Assembly: GCA_013396655.1 (NCBI GenBank)
Contig: WBMV01002743.1
Location: 124,001 to 188,000 of the forward strand
Origin: Campylorhamphus procurvoides
Taxonomy: Eukaryota > Chordata > Aves > Passeriformes > Dendrocolaptidae
DNA length: 64,000 nucleotides
Reading direction: 5' to 3'
The notes beneath the pieces were generated by a model, which was not told the DNA's origin, searched no databases, and saw only the letters and a program-made list of their open reading frames with translations. The position numbers were made by a program, and so were the translations under genes. Every line of letters starts with the position of its first letter. Positions within the stretch are counted from its first letter, which is position 1. Of the stretch, positions 63,936 to 64,000 are shown one piece after another.

Positions 63936-64000
63936 TTCCTTAAAAAAGTAATACTTCTGTGTTTTAGTACACATTTTTACCTAGGTATGATAGGATTCTC

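Overview
The window looks like nuclear DNA of a bird. It has two vertebrate genes split into short GT-AG exons, many 5'-truncated CR1 LINEs, and several short solo LTRs of a type I know from bird genomes (ERVL-like). The species cannot be named from the sequence. The call rests on repeat type and protein similarity recognised by eye; no search was run.

Layout. Positions 1-51.3 kb are mostly the 5' part of METTL15 on the minus strand. This is the nuclear gene for the mitochondrial 12S rRNA m4C methyltransferase (RsmH/MraW family). A noncoding exon 1 (donor at 51308), the first coding exon (49797-50076) and the second coding exon (15279-15415) can be placed. The intron between the two coding exons is 34.4 kb, and the remaining exons lie beyond the left edge. 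From 51.4 kb rightwards runs KIF18A on the plus strand, a kinesin-8 mitotic motor: a probable noncoding exon 1 (donor about 51458) and eight coding exons (52788-61901) encoding residues 1 to about 421. That covers the whole motor domain, neck and start of the coiled coil. The tail exons lie beyond the right edge.

The two genes are head to head, and their first-exon donors are only about 150 bp apart. The CpG-rich interval holds a perfect CRE palindrome, two CCAAT boxes spaced 31 bp and a TTTGAA (CHR-type) element, an arrangement typical of G2/M-expressed promoters. KIF18A intron 1 then contains a GC-rich minisatellite of 58-59 bp units, most of which carry a GTGAGT splice-donor-like sequence.

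Repeats: CR1 fragments on both strands at 0.7-4.4, 7.9, 9.3-9.8, 11.0-12.5, 16.4-17.3, 28.6, 40.1-40.9, 59.9-60.1 and 63.9 kb. Solo LTRs lie at 7.9-8.3, 33.7-34.1 (5-bp target duplication), 50.5-50.9 and 58.3-58.7 kb. The rest is AT-rich intron in which I recognise no gene. One exception is a 50-codon, splice-acceptor-preceded reading frame with a clear transmembrane segment at 3169-3321 (minus), which I could not assign. I see no tRNA, rRNA, CRISPR array or prokaryotic feature.
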